29,948 nucleotides of DNA, from NCBI GenBank assembly GCA_021151615.1, contig JAGKXA010000022.1, positions 1 through 29,948 on the forward strand. Reading direction: 5' to 3'. Every line of letters begins with the position of its first letter. Position 1 is the first letter of the stretch. Shown piece after piece: positions 25,065 to 29,948 of this stretch. The position numbers were made by a program, and so were the translations under genes. Origin of the DNA: Cellvibrionaceae bacterium (lineage in GTDB: Bacteria > Pseudomonadota > Gammaproteobacteria > Pseudomonadales > Cellvibrionaceae). A model generated the notes under the pieces. It had not been told where the DNA came from. It saw only the letters and a list, made by a program, of their open reading frames with translations, and searched no databases.

Positions 25065-26634
25065 TATGCAAACCTCCCTCTGCGGGGTACAACTCAGGGT
25101 AATGGCCAAAGTGAAATTGAATAACCCGTCCCAGACTGGACACCCAACCGGGATTGATATCCAAACCCGCCAGGCGCAACGCCAAGCGCACACAGGATTC
25201 GTGAATATAAATTTGTATGTACCCCTGCTCTACCCATACCCGGGCCGGCACATTCACCCAGGTGTAATCGTCTATCTGGAATTTTTCCAATCGTGCTTGC
25301 AAGTACATGCGTGCTGCGCGCAACTCTGCAGCCGGAAATAAGTTACTCGTTTGATGAAGCTCGATTTCATCCAGACCGCTAATCTCTACCAGCAATTGCT
25401 GCAGCGATCTATCCGGTGGCAACTGCCAAGCAGCACAACAGTCAGCATAAACCTGTGCAAACCACAACCAGGGTGATAAGGGAATCGGTAAATTAACCAA
25501 TGCGGGATAATCGCGCAGCCAGTTGAGCAGATACAAAAACCCTGCGTGCCGAATGTAGCGATAGGTTAATGGCGCATGGGATTCAGATTCCGGATGTTGG
25601 GTTGCTTCGGTTGTTGGAACTTGCGCTATCTGATGTTGCGATGCGCGAGCTTGTACACTGAATTCAGCAACCCGTTGCGCTTGCGGTAATTCATTTTTGT
25701 TTGCGTCATCCATACCCGCAGGTTCAGTATTCGCGGATTCAACAGCGATTGACTCCACAAGCTTGTTAGCAACATTTGCGGACTTGGCATCAGCATTCGG
25801 CTCACCGGTTTCGGTGGCAAAAGTCGCCGCCGCCAAACGTGCATGCAATAAACCCAGGGCGCGTGCGCTATCGCCTAACACCTGGAACCACAAAGCCAAG
25901 GCCGAAGGCTGATGCATTTGTTGCGGCGAAAATTTCCACAAACCCAAACAGACTAGTACTTGCAGCGCAAGTTGTTGTGCAGTGGCACTCGATATTTTCG
26001 CTACCGAAGGCAACAAGGCTTTTACCCAATTCATTTGCACTGCAGGCAGAATACTGGGCTCGCTGCCCACCCCAATATCTTCACGCCTTGAATCAAGTGA
26101 TCGAGCAAAGAGAACCGGATTGATCGCTAAAAACACTTGTAAATGCTCAACCAACTGACGCAAATCCATTTCTGTACAATGAGCAAATAATGACGCTAGT
26201 TGATGCTGTTGATACAACTGCTGCAAAACATCGGGAATCAGAACTGGCCTGTGTAGCAAGAGCGCAATCGGCTTCGCGATCACCTGCGTTTGCGTCAACC
26301 AGGATTGCTGATACCAAGGCGATTGGTTCCGCTGCAGATTGATGATGACTTGTGCAATCAATTGTGCTTCGCACGCAAAAATAATCAGGTTACTGTCATC
26401 ACTACCGGTGTTTGCCTGCGCCGCCGAACGATATTCAGCGTCGCATTCTTGAGCCAGCTTGCTAGCCATCGTCCACCAGGGTGATTTTACTTCCAGGCGC
26501 CTGATAAAAATAATGCGCTGGTCATTATCTCCTGGCCACCGCTGAGCATCCAGCGACGCCAGCAAACTCGCTTTCTCGCGTGTATCGCCACGCAAGACTA
26601 AACGATGAATTTGCACACCGGCCAGATTGCTCAT
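25057..26634 (-). CDS. contractile-injection tape-measure-like protein (tentative)
   Basis: The 525-residue soluble protein has a short N-terminal part with strands (VQIHRLVLRGD, RIIFIRRLEVK) and helical segments, a low-complexity Ala/Glu/Asn linker at about 265-355, and a C-terminal part with IRHAGFLYLLNWL and SSLGRVIQFHFGHYPEL. The order, and phrases such as RHAGFLYLL and LGRVIQFHF, recall the tape-measure (Afp14/CIS_TMP) proteins that precede the AAA ATPase in eCIS loci, but the match is from memory of motifs and not secure. It overlaps the AAA gene start by eight bases (25057-25064). Its own ribosome site is weak. Alternative: an unnamed eCIS-associated structural protein. Confidence 0.55.
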   Translation of the reverse strand: MSNLAGVQIHRLVLRGDTREKASLLASLDAQRWPGDNDQRIIFIRRLEVKSPWWTMASKLAQECDAEYRSAAQANTGSDDSNLIIFACEAQLIAQVIINLQRNQSPWYQQSWLTQTQVIAKPIALLLHRPVLIPDVLQQLYQQHQLASLFAHCTEMDLRQLVEHLQVFLAINPVLFARSLDSRREDIGVGSEPSILPAVQMNWVKALLPSVAKISSATAQQLALQVLVCLGLWKFSPQQMHQPSALALWFQVLGDSARALGLLHARLAAATFATETGEPNADAKSANVANKLVESIAVESANTEPAGMDDANKNELPQAQRVAEFSVQARASQHQIAQVPTTEATQHPESESHAPLTYRYIRHAGFLYLLNWLRDYPALVNLPIPLSPWLWFAQVYADCCAAWQLPPDRSLQQLLVEISGLDEIELHQTSNLFPAAELRAARMYLQARLEKFQIDDYTWVNVPARVWVEQGYIQIYIHESCVRLALRLAGLDINPGWVSSLGRVIQFHFGHYPELYPAEGGLHNE

Positions 26635-26671
26635 TGCATGTTACCTGTAAATATTTTATTACATCAATTTT

Positions 26672-28594
26672 TTACAACAAACTGCGCACCGATGCTTTTA
26701 CACCTACCAACGAAAATTGTGCATCCGGTTTTACCGCATTGGTGTTGTATACCTGCGCGATACGCAGAATTGCACCGCGCTCGTCGGCATCTTCCACGTG
26801 CAACTTACCAATTAGCTGATCCTGTTCATTAACCAATTGCAATTCGGTGCCTATAGTCGCGTGACGATTCAGGCTCGCGCGCAACAATTCGCCGGTGCGA
26901 AATTGTGCTGGCAGCGCTTGCAAATAGCCGTGCAGCATTTCCTTGGGATCATCCCCCACTGCCACCATGAGCGCCGCGCGTAATAAATTGCGCAGCGTGG
27001 CAACCGCTGCGCTGCTGGCACCGTCATTTAATTGCCGCCACCACCAGTTCACCAATTCCACCAAGGTACGCATTTCGCTCAAGTCAGCGAGCTTTGCCTG
27101 CTGCATGCCGGGCCAGGTGTTAGGCTGACGCAAATCCAGCTGATCCAATTCAGCCGCGTTGGCCCAGTCAAGGCGCAAACTGGGTGTTACCGATTGCAAA
27201 CTGTTGAGTAGTAAATGCGTGGCTTGATCCAGTTGATTGCGGAAAAATTGTGCGCGCCCACGCAACTGGTGTGGAGCGCCGGTTAGCAAATCTTCCAGTG
27301 AAATAATTTGCACAGCCTCGCGATAAAACGCCTGCAGTGAATTTTCACCAAGAAAATGAAAGCGTGCGTAATCCTGCAGAATACTTTGGTGCGACTGCAT
27401 GATATTGAAAAATTTGCTATTGACCTGACGCGATTGCCCGGCGAGGTAATTCAGGCGCAAGCGTCTGCTTTCCAGCCATTTCAGTACCGTCAGGCGCGCG
27501 GGCAATTGGCTCCAGTAGGAATTGAAAAACTTCCATTGGGCGATAGGCATATCGGCAATCGTTTCAATATAAGGCTCGATATCGTCGGGTAGTTCCAAGT
27601 GGCTAATTGCCGTGCCCGGCACCAAATCTTCCAAGGTGCCGTAGCGCAAATCAACATCCAGCAAGGTGGATTTTCCTACCGGTGCTTCACCGACACGCGC
27701 AAAATAAATACCGCGATGATTGGTGAGAATTTTTTCGCGCTTTACATAAGCGGCTTCTACTTCTCGCCAATTTTCTTCCACGAGCGAAGCTACCATTTTG
27801 CTTTCACCCAGTGCTTTTAGCCGCACCTGATTTAGATTTTCCAACTCGCGCTGGCGCTCGGGGATCTCCAGGTCGAGCTTGGTTAGCAAATTGCGTTTTG
27901 CTACCAACGCGCGACTTAAGTTTTCCTGCAACCGCATTAACACACCGTGCAAACTATCCATCTCGCGAATATCGTTGCGCATATTGCTGCCAACGGAAAA
28001 TAGCCCCGCCGAATACAAAGATGCCGCTGGAGCTTTTTCCGTATTTTCTGCTTTATCAAGCTGAAGCGTTACATCGGCCACTGTCTTCAAGGGTATATCA
28101 ACCGGATTTTTAGCCGCATCCTGATAGGTAACCGTCGCCAGCGACACTTTATTGTCAAATGAAGTCCAAAAATCCGCCTTAATCCCCAACTGTTCTACGT
28201 CATTGCGCGTGCTAATTTCGTCCATTAATTTCTTTGCTTTTGCAATAATCGCATCATCACCTTTAAGCCGGCTGCGCAGGCTGGCAATACCGGCCAGTGC
28301 ATCCACCAGTAATTGACGCGAGGGGTCTATATGCCCCAGTACACCAAATTCCTTGGGTACAACTTGCACAATTTCCTTTACCGGCAGAACTTCATTTCTA
28401 TTAAAGATTTCCTGCACCTGGGGGCGAAAATTAATTAACTCATCAATCGCACGCGATGGTTTAATGGTAACCAGGTTTTTTTCCAACAGCGTTTCTTTAG
28501 CCGGCGTAAACGTAAAATTATTTACGCCGCTAATCGCATTAAAGCCACCAATGCCGGCAAAACCCGTTAAGTCAGTTTTAAATTTATCGGCCAT
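26672..28594 (-). CDS. unrecognised 640-aa protein of the eCIS-like operon
   Basis: No family recognised. The product is soluble, largely helical, without signal peptide or membrane segment. A long charged helix or coiled coil runs from about 205 to 292 (EMDSLHGVLMRLQENLSRAL, Arg/Glu/Leu-rich through KREKIL). The C-terminal 100 residues turn to beta strands with ELQLVNEQDQLIGKLHV. The N-terminus is Gly/Asn-rich (GFAGIGGFNAISGVNNF). GGAGAG seven bases before the ATG supports the start. It lies three bases after the preceding gene and 37 bases before the tape-measure-like gene. A structural role, such as baseplate or scaffold, is only inferred from position. A GEAPVGKST string at 302-310 resembles a P-loop, probably by chance. 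Confidence 0.7.
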   Translation of the reverse strand: MADKFKTDLTGFAGIGGFNAISGVNNFTFTPAKETLLEKNLVTIKPSRAIDELINFRPQVQEIFNRNEVLPVKEIVQVVPKEFGVLGHIDPSRQLLVDALAGIASLRSRLKGDDAIIAKAKKLMDEISTRNDVEQLGIKADFWTSFDNKVSLATVTYQDAAKNPVDIPLKTVADVTLQLDKAENTEKAPAASLYSAGLFSVGSNMRNDIREMDSLHGVLMRLQENLSRALVAKRNLLTKLDLEIPERQRELENLNQVRLKALGESKMVASLVEENWREVEAAYVKREKILTNHRGIYFARVGEAPVGKSTLLDVDLRYGTLEDLVPGTAISHLELPDDIEPYIETIADMPIAQWKFFNSYWSQLPARLTVLKWLESRRLRLNYLAGQSRQVNSKFFNIMQSHQSILQDYARFHFLGENSLQAFYREAVQIISLEDLLTGAPHQLRGRAQFFRNQLDQATHLLLNSLQSVTPSLRLDWANAAELDQLDLRQPNTWPGMQQAKLADLSEMRTLVELVNWWWRQLNDGASSAAVATLRNLLRAALMVAVGDDPKEMLHGYLQALPAQFRTGELLRASLNRHATIGTELQLVNEQDQLIGKLHVEDADERGAILRIAQVYNTNAVKPDAQFSLVGVKASVRSLL

Positions 28595-28597
28595 GAT

Positions 28598-29948
28598 TTA
28601 GCTCTCCGTGGTTTTAACAACAGCGGAAGTAGTGAATTTCAGCTTGTCCGACAAACGGAATAATTTCAGGCCAGTGCCGTCGCCGGGTATACCGCCCGCC
28701 AGCGAAGAGAAAGACACGGTAATTGAATCCAGTTGCTGCCGCTGTGAGCTCAGGTAGTCGCGAATCTCATCAATTAGCTGATTGGTGCGTAAAATAAATT
28801 GTTCAATTTCCTCTATATCTTCACGGGTATCGATACGCCGGGCGATAAGCCCATCACCCGTAGGCAATACCGGATCGCTATAAGTTTCTTCTTTCAATTC
28901 AGCGATAACCTGATCACACAAGCTCCAGGGCCGCGGCAACTTTTTGTTATCAACCGTAAACGGATTATTGATGGGGAAACCTAATTCGCGGCAGCGTTCT
29001 ATTTTTAATCCACGCAAGAGGGCCGCCGCATTTTGTGGCTTGGGCGAAATATCGGGAATAGCCAATTCACGCCGCAAGCTGCGTTCGGCAGTTAAATCCG
29101 GAAAGGCGTTATGGGGAATATGGCTGATATACAGGGACGAAAAAATTGCCTTCGTTTTTAACGTAAGATCGGCAAATTTTTTAGGTGCTCGAACTTCAAT
29201 TTTGAAATACAGATTCCAATAAGCTTCCGCCCAGGCTTTGTAGGCGAGATACGCCTGGTACTGGGTTTTCACCAGATCGTCTTTCACCAGGGTTTTATCA
29301 ATTTCCGGCAGATTAAATAGTTGCGGGTGATAATCGTCAGGATTCACCGCAACCATCAGGCGAATGCGATCCATTTCTGCGCCGCTTAGATCGATAACCC
29401 CACGCGCCAGTTCCTGACGCACCACCCCCAGTACACTGTTAGCTGGCACTGGCACCATTTCAATTTGCAAACCGTGCGCGGCAAATTGCAATGCAGGTCG
29501 TTGCCATTGGGTGAAATCCAGTTGACTGACTTTGCCGGCAATATTGCTAATTAATTGCTCGGGAAATTTTCCAGCGGCGGGCAAATAATCCAGATCCAAC
29601 AATTCCTGTAGATTTTTTACCGGTGCAATTTCAGCGGCAGGACCATCTAACCGGAAACGTGCCGTCGCTTTGAGAATGCTATGCCAGTAATCCAACATCG
29701 CCAGCTGCACCGCATTGTCGCGTGCGAGCAGTCGCCCTGCTTGTGCATCAACCCACTCAGGTTGACCGGTTTTAATTTTTACCAGCGCCAGTTTTACTTC
29801 GTGGGGATTTTCTGCCGCGAATACGCCGGCATCCTGGTCTGGAAAATCCTCCGGTGCGAGCGGATTATTTTCCCAAGGCAACGGTTGTGTAAACGGATGC
29901 GCAACCAGCAAGGCGTTAAACACACGCATGGCGACACGCTGCCGGCTT
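28598..29948 (-). CDS. unrecognised large protein of the eCIS-like operon (5' end may lie outside window)
   Basis: The reading frame is open to the right edge: six codons (SRQRVA) precede the ATG at 29929 without a stop and no ribosome site is visible there, so the protein probably begins upstream and at least 443 residues are seen. It is soluble and mixed alpha/beta, with no transmembrane or signal segment. A helical stretch near residues 365-410 (DIEEIEQFILRTNQLIDEIR) is followed by a Gly-rich beta tail (SFSSLAGGIPGDGTGLKLFR). The 640-residue gene follows after three bases, so the two are co-translated and probably work together. I cannot assign a function. Confidence 0.65.
   Translation of the reverse strand, partial: SRQRVAMRVFNALLVAHPFTQPLPWENNPLAPEDFPDQDAGVFAAENPHEVKLALVKIKTGQPEWVDAQAGRLLARDNAVQLAMLDYWHSILKATARFRLDGPAAEIAPVKNLQELLDLDYLPAAGKFPEQLISNIAGKVSQLDFTQWQRPALQFAAHGLQIEMVPVPANSVLGVVRQELARGVIDLSGAEMDRIRLMVAVNPDDYHPQLFNLPEIDKTLVKDDLVKTQYQAYLAYKAWAEAYWNLYFKIEVRAPKKFADLTLKTKAIFSSLYISHIPHNAFPDLTAERSLRRELAIPDISPKPQNAAALLRGLKIERCRELGFPINNPFTVDNKKLPRPWSLCDQVIAELKEETYSDPVLPTGDGLIARRIDTREDIEEIEQFILRTNQLIDEIRDYLSSQRQQLDSITVSFSSLAGGIPGDGTGLKLFRLSDKLKFTTSAVVKTTES

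Noticed and set aside
25065..25193. Upstream start for the AAA ATPase
   Set aside because: It would add 43 Trp/Cys-rich residues read out of frame from the upstream gene; ATG 25064 gives a normal N-terminus.
27665..27691. Walker A-like string GEAPVGKST in the 640-residue unknown protein
   Set aside because: No Walker B or other NTPase motif follows at a sensible distance; most likely chance.
1..29948. CRISPR arrays, tRNA or rRNA genes, integrase or att sites flanking the eCIS-like operon
   Set aside because: None were seen by eye on either strand; no evidence of a recent island boundary at the left edge, where the TPR gene overlaps the chrR stop.

Overview
The window looks like chromosomal DNA of a Gram-negative gammaproteobacterium, possibly of the Cellvibrio type. 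That placement is an impression from moderate GC, signal peptides, lipoboxes, an outer-membrane barrel and ECF/ChrR regulation; no rRNA or marker gene confirms it. No tRNA, rRNA, CRISPR array or intact mobile element was seen.

Layout. (1) 1-6.2 kb is ordinary, mixed-strand chromosome: the 3' end of tex, a yjdM-like zinc-ribbon gene, small envelope or secreted proteins, a TauE/SafE permease, an NTF2-like secreted protein and a short GST-fold protein. Two clear hairpin terminators lie here. (2) 6.3-14.9 kb is a minus-strand block. In order of transcription it holds a TraB/GumN protein, an ABC ATPase, two tandem paralogous polytopic membrane proteins, a YtrA-type GntR regulator, a secreted S33-type alpha/beta-hydrolase lipoprotein, and a NatA/NatB-type ABC exporter. 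Overlaps and short gaps suggest one or two operons. (3) 14.96-15.25 kb holds a collapsed IS4-family transposase remnant. (4) 15.4-18.5 kb is a stress-regulation module: an ECF sigma factor coupled to a ChrR-type zinc anti-sigma factor, divergent from a DUF4397 lipoprotein. The intergenic region carries two facing promoters of the form TGATCC-N18-TAA(G/A)C, matching the sequence recognised by RpoE of the RpoE-ChrR (ECF11) family. The sigma factor probably drives both its own operon and the lipoprotein.

(5) 18.5 kb to the right edge is the most unusual region: a tightly coupled minus-strand operon that looks like the distal part of an extracellular contractile injection system (eCIS). From upstream to downstream it encodes two large unrecognised proteins (the first cut by the window edge), a tape-measure-like protein, an Afp15-like AAA ATPase with a degenerate first P-loop domain, a 1180-residue DUF4157 (eCIS core) protein with an HNH-like motif and a long repetitive beta-rich C-terminus, and a TPR protein. 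The sheath, tube, spike and baseplate genes are not in the window, so the eCIS assignment rests on DUF4157, the AAA ATPase and gene order.
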